The notes beneath the pieces were generated by a model. The model was not told the origin of the DNA. It made no database searches and saw nothing but the letters and a program-made list of their open reading frames with translations. A DNA stretch of 64,000 nucleotides from Craspedostauros australis. Its lineage: Eukaryota > Bacillariophyta > Bacillariophyceae > Mastogloiales > Achnanthaceae. The DNA lies in the NCBI GenBank assembly GCA_026770025.1, contig JAMXDE010000013.1:124001-188000 (forward strand). The letters are read 5' to 3'. Below, piece by piece: positions 48,001 to 56,393 of this stretch (position 1 is the stretch's first letter; each line of letters starts with the position of its first letter). The position numbers were made by a program, and so were the translations under genes.

Positions 48001-49364
48001 TCCGATTGCGAGTGCGGATAGTGATGTTGCGGAGCGTTGAAGTCGCGTGCAGAGTTGGAAGAGGAGGTGCTGGCAACACCATCGTTGGTGTCTGCGTCCG
48101 CGTCCACATCCGCATCATAACTGGAGGCGTTGCTGGATGTACGCGATCTGTTTGCGTTCATGTTTGCGCGCTCACGCTTTCGTTTGCGCTTGGAGGAAGA
48201 GGAAGAAGAGAGGGAGATGGAATCATCGCTGTCTCCGATCTGATAAGATTCCTCATCCGATGTTTGATTTGCGTCCATGGCATCTGTGACATTGGCTGTT
48301 GCTTCGAGTTCGTCAGCGGGCATTGACACTGTTGATGGCGTTGATGCTGTCGACTCTGTGGATGGTGTTTGTTGACGTTGACGTTGACGCTGACGAGATG
48401 GCTTGTAGACATAGTCATAGTCAGGGGCATGCGGTGTTTGCGTTTCGACGACCGACATCGTGAGAGCAGACGGCGCCCCATCTTTGATATGCGCAAAGGA
48501 GGTGGTCAAGACGCGGGTTGGCGGTTTGGGCGCAGTCGTTCGCACAGGGGAAGGCTGTCCCGTCCAGCTTTGGTTGTTGGAGAGGAGGGAGACAAGGGAG
48601 GCATCATGATCGGCTTCGTCGTTGCCTTCCCTGACGCTTCCCACGGTTTGCGCAGCGACATGGAGGGCATTGGTTGCGTTGGATGTGGGCGATCCAGGAG
48701 AGGTGGATCTGGTGGAGACGACCGTCCTTGAGCTCGTCATTGCGGTGGTGAGGCTGGCCGTGGAGAATGAGCTGTTGTTGACGAGGTCCATATGTTTGTG
48801 CAGCTCGTGATGAGGATCGTGATGAAGATCGTGATGAGGATCGCTGTGATCATCTGTTCCTCCCCAAGCATGAATGTCCAAGTCTGCGCCTTTGGTACCG
48901 ATTCCAACAGCAGCAGCAACAGCAGCGCCAGCAGCAGTCTCCTGAGCTGCAATAGATTTGGCCTCCGCGTTGGATGATTGCAGCCGTTCCGTCTTTCGAT
49001 GCCCCTGACTGCTGCTTTGATTCTGAATGCGATTCTGATTGCGGCTGGGACTTCGACTTCGACTGGGACTTCGGCTGATGCTGTGGCCTCTGTTGCTTCT
49101 GTGCTTCGCCCTTTGGTTCAGGCCGACTTGGGTCTTGAGGAACTGGGCATGGGGTTCGTTGCTGTGGCTCCCAAGATTGCTGTTCTCGTATGAGTTGGCA
49201 CGCAAGTTGGCATGAGCAGGAGCATGCGGACGAGTGTGAACCTGACCTGTGTGGTTGATGATGCTCGTTGAGGTGTGCGAATGGGTTGCTGCTGCTGTTG
49301 CTTCTGCTGCTGCTGCTGTATTGGTATGTCTTGCGTCTCTCGTTGCGACGTCGACGATGGGCAT
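39084..49364 (-). CDS. Giant ankyrin-repeat protein with 64-residue repeats
   Basis: The product has 3426 residues in one open frame from an ATG at 49364. Residues 1-700 are low-complexity (Ser/Thr/His/Asn, Arg-Ser pairs), probably disordered. Ankyrin-type repeats lie at ~890-990 (GRTPLHWACWERVP, SYPLHLAVQAGRRNLDLL, KTPLLWAIDD), ~1455-1530 (PIHLACRVW, LAIHHAIAANKPWN) and ~1735-1840 (LLHAAVSNPDTPLYVINLIL, YPLHIAMNTP, LPLHVGITAGKGWDEL), the spaced type common in diatom proteins. At ~2075-2230 three DQS[MFI][ST]L[DE]xL motifs sit exactly 64 residues apart. An acidic block with three DPNF[SE]S motifs follows (~2310-2375). Residues ~2630-2930 form a conserved-looking globular domain (KHVVVITKREAFIITRDKL, EIATWLDIFCKPELANC, VARKAIVRTLERDR) that I do not recognise. 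It has no signal peptide or membrane segment; probably a scaffold. Undetected in-frame introns are possible. Confidence 0.85.
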   Translation of the reverse strand: MPIVDVATRDARHTNTAAAAEATAAATHSHTSTSIINHTGQVHTRPHAPAHANLRANSYENSNLGSHSNEPHAQFLKTQVGLNQRAKHRSNRGHSISRSPSRSRSPSRNQNRIQNQSSSQGHRKTERLQSSNAEAKSIAAQETAAGAAVAAAVGIGTKGADLDIHAWGGTDDHSDPHHDLHHDPHHELHKHMDLVNNSSFSTASLTTAMTSSRTVVSTRSTSPGSPTSNATNALHVAAQTVGSVREGNDEADHDASLVSLLSNNQSWTGQPSPVRTTAPKPPTRVLTTSFAHIKDGAPSALTMSVVETQTPHAPDYDYVYKPSRQRQRQRQQTPSTESTASTPSTVSMPADELEATANVTDAMDANQTSDEESYQIGDSDDSISLSSSSSSKRKRKRERANMNANRSRTSSNASSYDADVDADADTNDGVASTSSSNSARDFNAPQHHYPHSQSDHLPYHSASATNNIQMNMNHSHSSSGTQPTFNTSASHPNSHHQQRQSHATAPIERSDHHARPRGRSRTNTNGSTTYDTNSHQHGHPHGHPHPHGQPRDAFALSNSNVHAHAHTHAYTTRIHSSASTDSSFLSTGGSSTTTATTTNRTRPHRNGSGISISMESTTDDSTESTIAPLRSSCFHRASVSSDASTVNQHNRSEKYRSMIRPTHSHDSSALTSNTSQFDNDHVYNAHNPHMHGNPNNQHLDPKSSPSWKWQHCIQNQYWEELETLLQTYNPKHHPTEHQHCKQTLVKKKPKKRKRRQLRVTKYFQNMFQRKGSIDADDNNSSNSNNNNDRNNSNQDDGKPRAAVAAAASSANTHTGLANRDLSLDDDGRPIISTLTHDLESDDEGISMNTNANTTTTTNTATTKSSRLWRHKSKNKSKDLPSSPLLCVDPQTGRTPLHWACWERVPNKIVQKMLFVARLAASTKDNQHSYPLHLAVQAGRRNLDLLDKLIKAYPPASWQPDGQGKTPLLWAIDDAIYNFDGPIPMAATGVAPDFDPVNADFRNAGNRDGSTIDNHNAHDHHNHNHNTTNDMNGAAANGEKVTPPPYCFWGFPHYQHHQEWQQRQERRFALVKWLLENRIARNKPLNINVENHTVLLECLQAAAPPSVIRLILQMSMDNLLEPMKSKPSSQPEAAVNALMGPQPITTAAATSKKERLLAGPVLSYLISRQYPKDLWISVLNACPTSFLKTYKDPMGRGLVASHYRVACVLHEDAPAPLPSPSLAETATAMIAAANGVATAAINHPPNRTRKLRSQFKRRRNRSDDGKGSYLQTSTSSLLSTSSISSVSTLHDSSDNEEGEDRSGRNNHTLVAKGSYRRTLQEWALAKEQHDIDYTPPTPFMEWWDKLQLLLEYWATHEIPKRLRSANSLGTAAASIVTDDDSHTETEHSQPDGSNSDSNGNDDKTVINPDIELSEEVHEELLMVHSALTNSDVPPSLLQLLVALYPNATELPHPKTTALPIHLACRVWRYRTVPPRRGETHEVLLLNDLCSQLIETDPSFRTKHARYRQRLAIHHAIAANKPWNFIQPLVEASPISLIQRDPNTKLYPFQMAAKPEVQLDVEVLTKSAFTDFEWNNAMPTEEQERAMEVVETVIELEQFTLCFELLRANPDAIDPSVIRRREAARVARRASLGLSTKRSKSKSILARADDTITDALQIKYVQGLFHLGHVSAHYIGWAYDTNARGWKVHRCNLAVIKEAIMDGFVSTTLHPWWKKLKFWIWQESRIVVPHSEEFLLHAAVSNPDTPLYVINLILEIFPRSVSIPIPNCVECYPLHIAMNTPKYLPLPFEFPHPKTAIEMILHANPDAALIKWDHVKLPLHVGITAGKGWDELKAVVDQEPDALAVPQEDLFPFQMMAVGQPYSEEKRLRLEESVRNQVGASKWRQLTPHQRVLENSKALASQDLSVMSSIFQLLRRNPLLLCLGTDFVAIPPHHHRRDASGTGKDAAGRRQRAANMAMLSTHKRTWLNQSFDSNLSLRSLDFLEEVYEMDSSKLSLTLEDAFGEGSFSLDNNSTGNNQSGSSASIQFGMDSGLGGGMNGFGGVSMSNVGGVTGGSPAVGSRHARFAPSPDNSASKFDQSMSLDQLGGGASSFSRDDSLTLTDLSHLPWASSLARAQRRRQSLGGSYHSRGSTSPNSSIRSDQSFSLDQLIPRTFSRDDNISESLPSRHGRPPTRPMRRRLSQSSAASSQAGGIASHGSRDFESSDQSITLEGLTTGTLPLNDTSSSFARRQGGGGVGVNGGGRKQRQTPTKGGRKQYPLARAPMNDSIRADGFGLHGNAIFRRHQAAGSRANQQDGDVIEEFKEDTSSDEAEMEYEETEYEEMDPNFESQFEFDFEERDPNFSSEEEDLEYEEEDPNFSSDEGELGQAKIMPSFDSKDCAGNNATPEVRTNETPKAEATSGDTKSQNTNDSSYDIGSDGADGAPHVATGDEHDDQASSITARKAIGGPGIMSVARNGKVVGDLREPSKTKSGKAGGSKSKGRDDATMEAKSMPSKIEKRATLSKPKSILPKTTLDVTPTMVDKKTKKGESASANRDELLKASMAAIENAVHEIDNSMDMQHLEQLNSSFSLTPPMAEVVTPDHADMTLSIPRDGQVMPGYDFGSRRFTVADVSHLDGVGVYSRDADASRLERIDSNLKHVVVITKREAFIITRDKLKMLKASVYHRNHKRSWLRVLQNYGSQLSLRGLHTLRQDQDQQLVSIAMIDKNMVVVDEDEDYIWIIHGIAAANHIEHFDVQQTMEAVAYFERLGEIATWLDIFCKPELANCAFQAKENSAIVKWLAHIMTMEPSNEFKPALKQSDFILTPAILRSSMTHYESGNISERLPLDNKLVFALNRHKLRNALRLKQRIPIHFQIPRSHRYSVARKAIVRTLERDRVLEILKVKQLTASGVKCKLRPKSKSHRFYIQEKIVNIPYRMTTRQLSRYDEKMKKMKRSTARTSNASSTSTNFGMSMSIGKWDDSSSGFDEASAVGARAMRRQLERLSNESLPSSIESGVPLFLQDLSTDPNNSSTLSSDLSSPLSELTDSSELANSNSRSFRNTEGAKIDLSPGVPLPPMDGMPLGTPVGDDAQSPTFAFRKHPGPPAEKPIADTPIVRARKHVKAMKKPDFRLMNDPPPLVPECKEDELGNATDEGSFSEERSSLLPSLGTLGASGSLSESDGDRSTMVNGNQIALPSISLTQKHRDGPSHVDPGTVVDADKGRDERKSDASATTARLIIAVSSSSESNHRTFFQDGACDDVSGNDDDNDNSHGASNVGGGSDSDSNIVECRADSATSIASSGSINANGTNNVLKSSSTAQELHTSQTGRHFQDLSKRDEGAMLDPRRTLTKGSSGKKLGMAPGPNAIRRSFVVSIPSHLQGLNQPRATSSPEDESADGKGVAGDGDDDDDLSLSQHELFEGQASPLAPTNSHKNPWLSAVLKAKRGQK
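42734..43142 (-). repeat. Coding repeat: 64-residue units in the ankyrin protein
   Basis: Three motifs DQSMSLDQL, DQSFSLDQL and DQSITLEGL have their first Asp codons at 43142, 42950 and 42758, exactly 192 bases apart. The first two units also share FSRDD and an Arg-rich patch at similar places. Confidence 0.85.
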
Positions 49365-51329
49365 TGTTCCTGTGGAGATAGAGTAGTCCAGAGCAGCCCA
49401 GAGTACTCTACTCTGCTATACTCCACTATACTCTGGCGCTGACGACCGAAGCAGAGTTGGGACTTTGGCGACAGAATAGATCGTGCCAGCAGAGCAGTCT
49501 CCTCCAAGGCCTCGTGTCTATTGCAACTACGATTGTGCTCGCCTTCTTGGACGATACAACAACCGTACGAGTTTGTACGAGCTATGGTGCTAACGAGGGA
49601 GATGATGGGCGGTATAGTCGTTGCTTTCCTCGTTTGCTGTGCTGGCGAAGCAGGTGCTCTGTCTGTTTGTATAGTAGAGACTACCTGTCGAGACTACCTT
49701 TAGCGACTACCTGTAGCGACTACCTGTAGAGAACACTCGTAGAGAACAGGGTATTAGAATGGTGGAGCGGAGTGGACTCCGCAATGGCCAAGTTGCTCTT
49801 CGGCCTTCAGTCTTCTTGCCGAAGCTGTTGTCGGTGCCGTTCGTGGGTCCAGAGAGCGAGGCTCCCCCCAAGGAAGAGCGAGAGAGGCAGAACACGACAG
49901 CGCTGGCGGAAGAACGAGTATCGTTTTGGCGCTCGCGTGTACGGGCAACGCGTATGCCTCTGCGGCGAAGTGCAGCACAACGCGGCACTCTGGTCGTGTC
50001 CGCTGCCTCCTCGCCCTTGATCCAGACAGCCACAAACACAAACAACACACACACAACACAAATCACGTAGCGAGACTATTCGCGAGGTTGGTCGTTCCCT
50101 GGGTTGGCGCAATTATCCGCAGGGGGTGGTTCCAGATCGTTGCAATTCCCCGAACGAGCTACGCGCCGCGAGTACTGCCACGCCACGAATAGACGTACGA
50201 CCACGGCGACCGGGTGCTTTTGGGCCCAATCTTTGTTCTTTTGGTGCCATCATCGTTGTGATTGGTATTTCTTGTTTCTGTCGTCTCCCACCACCATCAC
50301 GCGTTGTCCTCGGGAAGCGTTTCCAACACGAGAACAAACAACACAAAACCACGCGTTGTGCTCTCTGGTTGTCTCTTTTTCGTCCTTCGATCACTCCCGT
50401 GTCCGTCTTGCATGCGTGCGTGAATGGATGTCTGCGCTAACTCGAGTAACGCCACGCCACAAACCCCGACCAAATCACGAACAAGAAAAGGCTGGTTCCG
50501 ACCAATAAGCAGTGTTCGTTCGTCTGGTCGTAGTATGAAACGGAAAGCGGACCAACAGAAGTTACTTGGACTGTGCCATGCGACATGTCACAAGGCGAAC
50601 CGAAAAGTCATCGTGTCGCAACGTTGGAGACTTCTCGTGGGAACCGTCCTAACGTGAGTGGATTCACAGGATTTCAAACAGTTGGTCTTCGATCGTGACT
50701 TACATCTAATCCCGGTCAGCTCGGGACAACACAATTGTGTGCCGTGTAATTATGCACGATTGGAAATCTTGGAATTGCGTTGTTGTGTCGTTGCAGTCGA
50801 AGGCGGAGAAGAAGCTGAAGAAGTGCCGGCACCAGCGTGTTCGCGTTGCGCAGCAGATGGAAATGCGCAAAAGTTCTGTTTCCTGCAACAAGTACGTGTG
50901 GTCGTGGGTTGCGTCCTTGTTGTGTCATGTGACGTGATGTCACCCAATCGTTGGACATCTTCGCCCTCTTTGTTTCTTTCTGCCTGCACATCTGCATCAT
51001 GAGAATGAACATGCCTCCATGACGACAACAACGACAACAACAACAACAACGGTCAAACTGCACAGCCTGCTCCATCGAAGTCTCAGCAGTTGGAACAGGA
51101 GCCAAGGCGGATTGCGCGGGAGAACACAATACTATTCTGCCTGCATCTGCTGATGGAGGAGAGTGCCCTCTATTCGCAAACTCCGCCTCTTCCTCTCTCA
51201 TTCTCCCAACACAACACGTCCAACACTTTCGCTACTTCATTGCCTCCATCCCCTGTTGCTTGATTGTGCGCATCGTCATAATCCCCAATATCGCTGGAAG
51301 CAACAGCCAACGGCAGACAAGCAGCCATC
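49365..51329. promoter_or_regulatory. Divergent intergenic region, ankyrin / MoaA
   Basis: 1.97 kb between outward-facing starts. ctactct/actacctgt repeats lie at 49390-49440 and 49675-49730, and a CAACAA tract at 51025-51050. Short open frames around 50100-50500 and 50660-51000 look like chance frames; a 5' UTR intron for the MoaA gene cannot be excluded. No gene is supported. Confidence 0.45.
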
Positions 51330-53243
51330 ATGTTCCGCCGGATTATCGTCTCGGCATCTGCACAATGGCAGCCTCGCATGCCGCAGCAGCTGCAACGGCG
51401 TTCACGCGTTACCTCGAGGCATGGCCGACTGACGCAGCCTCATCTACGACGCGCCATCGTCTCCTTCTCCACCCGCTCTGCGAGGTCAAAGAGAGGTCTC
51501 TCGTCTTCTGCGGTGGCCTTTGCAAGTGATGACGATGACGACGAACATGCTCACGTTGACGCTGCTGACAATGGATTGGACAGGCAGAATGGACGCAAGG
51601 GACAGAAGAGACTGGCAAATGTCAAGCCCATTGTGCACATCGAGCGGCACTTCGATCACGCAAATGATGCGAGCCAGGGCAGGCGAGCGACAGATGTGAG
51701 CAGCGACGCAATCAAGAGCAACGGACAGAGCCAAGCGAAGCAATCCAGGCTGGAAGCTCTGCGGCAACAGCTCAGGATTGAGGATCAGAGGAGGGGGAGT
51801 GCGCCAACCGTCTCTTCTTCGTCACCATCCTCTGCTCCTTCCAATTCTTCAGCACAGCCCTCAGCAAAACCAGCAGCGCAACCACGCAAATTGCTCTCCA
51901 AATTGCCACCGATTCCATCCATTCAATCCGTCCAACAGCAAATGCAAGCGCAAACTCAAGCGCAAACGCAAACGAAAATTGACGAACAATCGTCTGCAGA
52001 TAACATCATGATGGGCAACGCACCCATCACGGTACAGGAGGAATGGATCCGTCAGCTGGAGGCACTGCCAGATCCATCGCAAACCAAACTGCATCAGTCA
52101 CATGCGGACGCCCCTGCCAATGCCGTGCTGCAGGACACCTTCGGACGTCAGCACTCTTACCTGCGCATTTCATTGAGCGAGAAATGCAACCTCAGATGCC
52201 TGTACTGCATGCCGGAGGACGGCGTCCCCTTGCAACCGCCAGAGCACCTGCTCTCCAACAACGAAATCATCCAACTCGTCGACTGGTTCGTCACTGTCGG
52301 CGGCGTCACCAAGCTCAGATTCACGGGCGGCGAACCCCTCCTGCGCAAGGACATCGTCTCGCTCATCTCGCAAATATCCGAGAGGCACAAGGACAAGATC
52401 ACAGAAATTGGAATCACCACCAATGGCGTCACCCTGTCCAAGCACCTCCCGGGTCTCATAGATGCCGGCGTCACCCACATCAACGTCAGTCTCGACAGCC
52501 TGCAACCGCACCTGTTCGCCACGCTCACGCGACGTCCAGAGTCATACTTCCACAGGGTCTGGCAGGCCATCCAGGACTGCGCCGACCAAGCGCCGCACCT
52601 GCACACAAAGATCAACTGCGTCGTCATGAAGGACAACGTGCACGAGCTGCCGCAATTCGCGCATCTCTCCAACCAGCTAGGCATCGATATTCGATTCATC
52701 GAGTACATGCCCTTCAACGACAATCGATGGGGTACCAACGATTTCATTTCTTACCAGGATATGCAGGACATATTTCAAGACCAGCAGCCCAGCACGGGAC
52801 ACGCCCTGCAGAGGCTCCAGGATGGACCCAATGACACCACGAAGTGGTGGTCCTACAATCCCGTCGATCTCGTCAACCTCGCTGATCAACATCTGGATCA
52901 TGATTCACGCTCCGTCCACCATGCAGCAGCACAGCAGCAACAACCGCAACCACGCAACACACGGCAAGGACGCATCGGATTCATCACGTCCATGTCGTCC
53001 CACTTCTGCGGAACCTGCAACCGACTGCGCATGACCGCGGATGGCCAGCTCAAGGTCTGCCTCTTTGGAGCCACGGAGATCAGCCTGCGCGACATCCTCC
53101 GAATCCAGCGTCCGGATCTGCTGGCCAAGGTCGTCCATGCCGCCGTGCAGCGCAAGCACTTCAAGCTCGGCGGCCACCATGACATGCAGGACATCTCCGA
53201 TCATTCCAGCGAGAACAGACCCATGACGCTCATCGGCGGCTGA
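51330..53243 (+). CDS. CNX2: GTP 3',8-cyclase (MoaA/CNX2), mitochondrial
   Basis: The product has 637 residues. It is the radical SAM enzyme that, with the MoaC-type partner, turns GTP into cyclic pyranopterin monophosphate, the first step of molybdenum cofactor synthesis. The N-terminal [4Fe-4S] site is C286-x3-C290-x2-C293 (EKCNLRCLYCMPEDG), preceded by YLRISLSEKC. KLRFTGGEPLLRKD is the SAM-binding region, ITTNGVTL and HINVSLDSL follow, and FIEYMPF is the family signature. The second cluster site is C560-x2-C563-x13-C577 (FCGTCNRLRMTADG...KVCLF). The chain ends in the catalytic double Gly (MTLIGG). The first 275 residues are extra: a basic, Arg-rich, acid-poor start fits a mitochondrial presequence, followed by an acidic/Gln-rich linker. 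It converges on the GT49 gene (462 bp). Confidence 0.96.
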   Translation: MFRRIIVSASAQWQPRMPQQLQRRSRVTSRHGRLTQPHLRRAIVSFSTRSARSKRGLSSSAVAFASDDDDDEHAHVDAADNGLDRQNGRKGQKRLANVKPIVHIERHFDHANDASQGRRATDVSSDAIKSNGQSQAKQSRLEALRQQLRIEDQRRGSAPTVSSSSPSSAPSNSSAQPSAKPAAQPRKLLSKLPPIPSIQSVQQQMQAQTQAQTQTKIDEQSSADNIMMGNAPITVQEEWIRQLEALPDPSQTKLHQSHADAPANAVLQDTFGRQHSYLRISLSEKCNLRCLYCMPEDGVPLQPPEHLLSNNEIIQLVDWFVTVGGVTKLRFTGGEPLLRKDIVSLISQISERHKDKITEIGITTNGVTLSKHLPGLIDAGVTHINVSLDSLQPHLFATLTRRPESYFHRVWQAIQDCADQAPHLHTKINCVVMKDNVHELPQFAHLSNQLGIDIRFIEYMPFNDNRWGTNDFISYQDMQDIFQDQQPSTGHALQRLQDGPNDTTKWWSYNPVDLVNLADQHLDHDSRSVHHAAAQQQQPQPRNTRQGRIGFITSMSSHFCGTCNRLRMTADGQLKVCLFGATEISLRDILRIQRPDLLAKVVHAAVQRKHFKLGGHHDMQDISDHSSENRPMTLIGG

Positions 53244-53705
53244 GTCGCTTCTTCTCAACGCATGCCGACGACGTTGCATTCAGAGTAAAGCATGCGACAG
53301 CGACAATGCGTAGTAGTAGACACATAGAGTAGTTTACTCCGCTCCACTCTGTCTTTCTACTCCACGATCTTCTGTCTTGTCTTGTCTTTACTGTATCCGT
53401 GCTTATGTACCATATGTGGTCGCGGACAACATCATTCTTCTTCGGAGTCAATCAAGCATGGTCACGCCTTCGTAATGCTCTTCTCCATGCGCCATACACT
53501 TGCGGGCGCCATTGATACGACTTGAGTACGCGAGACTGTCCAAGCATAGCTACTGTGAGATGAAGTTATGAAGATCATTTCTGGACGCGGACGATCGATT
53601 GTACAATATTATCTATTATATGTCTCAACAAATACGCACTCTGTCCACTTCCACCCATACCCGCCATTTCATGCAAAGTATGGCACGTTCGTACAATACC
53701 AACGA
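53244..53705. other. Convergent gap, MoaA / GT49
   Basis: 462 bases between facing stop codons with no gene. AT-rich segments near 53600-53625 (tacaatattatctattatatg) could provide poly(A) signals. Confidence 0.5.
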
Positions 53706-56393
53706 TCATTGCTCTGCCCTGTATCTGCCGTACGTGTCATCCAAGTACCGCAAGAACTGCGGATAGAGGATGAACTTGTTGAAATCCAACTCGTTGCGGC
53801 GGTCGTCCTGGTTGCTGACGGGGTGGTCCATGTGCACGGCCCAAACGGTGGGCAGGACGCCGAAGGAGTAACCGTTGCGGTGCATCTCCATGATCCACGT
53901 CAGCTTGTTCTTGCCGTACCCGCGGAATTCGGTGCGGTATCGTGGAATTGAGGGCTTGTTGTGCGTGTAGTAGCCCAGGACGTACGGTTCGAAGGATTCC
54001 GCGTATTCGATGGGATACCAGCCATTGTCGTTGTTGTTATTGCTGCTGCTGCTGCTGCTGGTTCCGGTGTTGACGTCCCAGGCCAACCACTTGTCAAAGT
54101 CAGTCGGTGCATGACCGGCTGGGAACTTCTGTTTGCGGAACATTTCCGCTTCATGGCGATGTACCTTGACGAGGAGGTCCTGGCGTGTTTTGGGAAAGGA
54201 AGAATCATCATCCTCGGCTTGCTGCGATGATGCTTCCTGTGTGGCACTCGGTTTGTGCTGCATCGAAAATGCTGGCAGGACGAAGAGGCGCCGATTGTGC
54301 ACGAGCTCGTGACGAATGCCATTGGAGGATGTTTGCTGATGCGATGGCAGGGACAGAAGACGCTGGATTTCGGAATGGGAGTCCCAGGACGGAACGAAGT
54401 CGACATCTATTGCCACGAAGAAGGTGTCGTCGGACAAGGTCTCCATGGCCAGGTTGCGCAGCTGGTTGTGCGGATATGGCAGCACCTTGCGCTGAGATGG
54501 TGTTTTCTTGTTGAGACCTCGGGATGGCTGTGCAGTTGTCGCAGTCTTTGATGACGCTCCAGGATTTTCCTTCTCCTCGTGAGGCGTGACCTCCATGTAG
54601 ATGTGGAACGCAATGGTATCTCCGCCATCATTGCCCTGGCCGTTCTTGTCACCAGTGTTGCTGCTGCTCGTAGTGCTGACATGTTCCGTACGATACTCCT
54701 TCGAGAGAAAGTTGACGAGGGTGTCAATATCCTTGATGTCTCGGATGTAGACGGCGACTGAGGCCGGCCCGTTCCACCATTTCAGCTGTAGCTGGAGACG
54801 CTGCAGCTTGTCGGTGGAAACATGTGTGAGCAGTGTGACCTGGCTGTCCTGACTTCCGTTGCGATCCGATGGATTCTCATTCTGCGCCGATACCCGCTGC
54901 TGTGCCTGGGAGCAAGGAGAACCTTGCACACCCTGCCGATTCGCGACGTATGCATTGGGCAGATGCCGAGAGACGTAGAAGCCGTAGGGATCCAGCGTGA
55001 GCATGGACGGATCAATGCTTTGAAGACGCGAGGCTGTTCCAGTGATCTTCGTCTTATCCTTGTTGTTGTTGCTGTTACTGTTGCCTTGCTGCCTTTGCTG
55101 ATGCGTCAGAATATCGGTGATGTTGGCATTACGCAAGATGGGACTGGAGAGCATGTACGTATTGGCGGTCTGGTTGTTGCGCTGCGCCATGCGGAGCTCC
55201 CGTTCCAACGCAAGGAAGTGCTGCACGAGGGACCCTCTGAGGCGTTCGATCTGAGGTGGGTCATTAACGGGCATCATGCTATCCTTGTTCTCTTGACGTT
55301 CAAGTCTGCTCTTCTTTTGTTGATGCGCATTTTGTTGGTGTTCTTGAATCTGAGTTTGATTGGCATGCGACGGCATCGGTGACAGATGAGACTGAACACG
55401 AGAGCATGGACAATGCTCCATCGCCCGGAAGACCATCTGAGACTCCTGATACTTGGTGTGCAGGAGCATGAGGAAGAGGATGATGGTCGACAGCGGGATG
55501 CGGCGGAAGTGCTTGTACAGAGGTGTTTGTTGTTGGGAATGTTGTGGCTGCTGGTTCTTTGCATTGCCGTTGCCGTTGCTCTTCACGTTGGCATTGATGT
55601 TAGCATTGCCCTTGATGTGGGCACCACCAGCTGTACTCGTACCAACCTGAAGAGGAAGCGTCTCAGCGAACCTCCTGTGAGACGACAGACGGGACAATCC
55701 AACGGAAGGCCGAGGGCGGGTGCGCGAGTGAGACGAGGCTGCCGACAGAGATGATCTTCCAGATGATGCACCAGATGATGCTGCTGTGGAAGCAACGGAT
55801 CCGGAGACTGAGCCAGGGACTGATCCTGCGCACTTGTTCGAGTAGGAGCTGCGACGGACATGTTGGTATTGGTGCTGGTGCCCGTGATGATGCTCATGTT
55901 GTTGCTCATGTTGGTATGAACGTCCATCAGCATCAAGATGCAACGATGGGTTGCCGAGCACGTTCGCAGACCGAGACAGTGGATGAGACAGCATCTGAGA
56001 CTGAGACGTAGGCGGTGATGGCTTCTGAGATGGAAGGGAGGCTGAGGATGAAGTCAGGGATGAGGAATGAGACGCAAATGAAGCGCAGGAGGAATGGCTC
56101 TCGACGGACTCAACGCTTGCAACGCTCGCTTCTCCATCCTCATCGATGCTGCTGCTTGAGTGTTCATCCGTGCCTTGGCCATCAACGTGGCCATTGCCTT
56201 GCTCCTCATCGTATTGACCGTATTGGTCGTATTGACCGCGATGGACGTGTTTATTGTGTTGAGAATGTGACTCCATGAAGTTGTTGTTGCCACTCCTAAT
56301 GTTGCTGTTGTCGTGAGATATGGATAGACAGCTGGATGCATCGCAGCTCTCGCCATCGTTTCCACTGCTGCTGCTGTCGCTCGCGTTCATCAT
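53706..56393 (-). CDS. LARGE/B4GAT1-like glycosyltransferase (GT49)
   Basis: With the ATG at 56393 the product has 895 residues; the frame is open further up only to a TTG. The catalytic C-terminal third follows family GT49: YPHNQLRNLAMETLSDDTFF, then AIDVDFVPSWD with the DxD metal/nucleotide-sugar site at D663-x-D665, FVLPAFSMQ, YEPYVLG-like (ESFEPYVLGYY), FRGYGKNKLTWIMEM and GYSFGVLPTVWAVHMDHP. In animals these enzymes add glucuronic acid or xylose to matriglycan-type chains; the acceptor in this organism is unknown. A single hydrophobic segment (IPLSTIILFLMLLHTKY, about residue 299) is the type II Golgi anchor. It follows an unusually long, Ser/His/Asn-rich cytosolic tail of nearly 300 residues. 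A shorter chain starting nearer the anchor cannot be excluded. Confidence 0.88.
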   Translation of the reverse strand: MMNASDSSSSGNDGESCDASSCLSISHDNSNIRSGNNNFMESHSQHNKHVHRGQYDQYGQYDEEQGNGHVDGQGTDEHSSSSIDEDGEASVASVESVESHSSCASFASHSSSLTSSSASLPSQKPSPPTSQSQMLSHPLSRSANVLGNPSLHLDADGRSYQHEQQHEHHHGHQHQYQHVRRSSYSNKCAGSVPGSVSGSVASTAASSGASSGRSSLSAASSHSRTRPRPSVGLSRLSSHRRFAETLPLQVGTSTAGGAHIKGNANINANVKSNGNGNAKNQQPQHSQQQTPLYKHFRRIPLSTIILFLMLLHTKYQESQMVFRAMEHCPCSRVQSHLSPMPSHANQTQIQEHQQNAHQQKKSRLERQENKDSMMPVNDPPQIERLRGSLVQHFLALERELRMAQRNNQTANTYMLSSPILRNANITDILTHQQRQQGNSNSNNNKDKTKITGTASRLQSIDPSMLTLDPYGFYVSRHLPNAYVANRQGVQGSPCSQAQQRVSAQNENPSDRNGSQDSQVTLLTHVSTDKLQRLQLQLKWWNGPASVAVYIRDIKDIDTLVNFLSKEYRTEHVSTTSSSNTGDKNGQGNDGGDTIAFHIYMEVTPHEEKENPGASSKTATTAQPSRGLNKKTPSQRKVLPYPHNQLRNLAMETLSDDTFFVAIDVDFVPSWDSHSEIQRLLSLPSHQQTSSNGIRHELVHNRRLFVLPAFSMQHKPSATQEASSQQAEDDDSSFPKTRQDLLVKVHRHEAEMFRKQKFPAGHAPTDFDKWLAWDVNTGTSSSSSSNNNNDNGWYPIEYAESFEPYVLGYYTHNKPSIPRYRTEFRGYGKNKLTWIMEMHRNGYSFGVLPTVWAVHMDHPVSNQDDRRNELDFNKFILYPQFLRYLDDTYGRYRAEQ

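Noticed and set aside
52043-52834. Plus-strand 263-codon frame inside the MoaA gene.
   Set aside because: It overlaps the radical SAM core in another frame and has shadow-like Arg/His/Gln composition.
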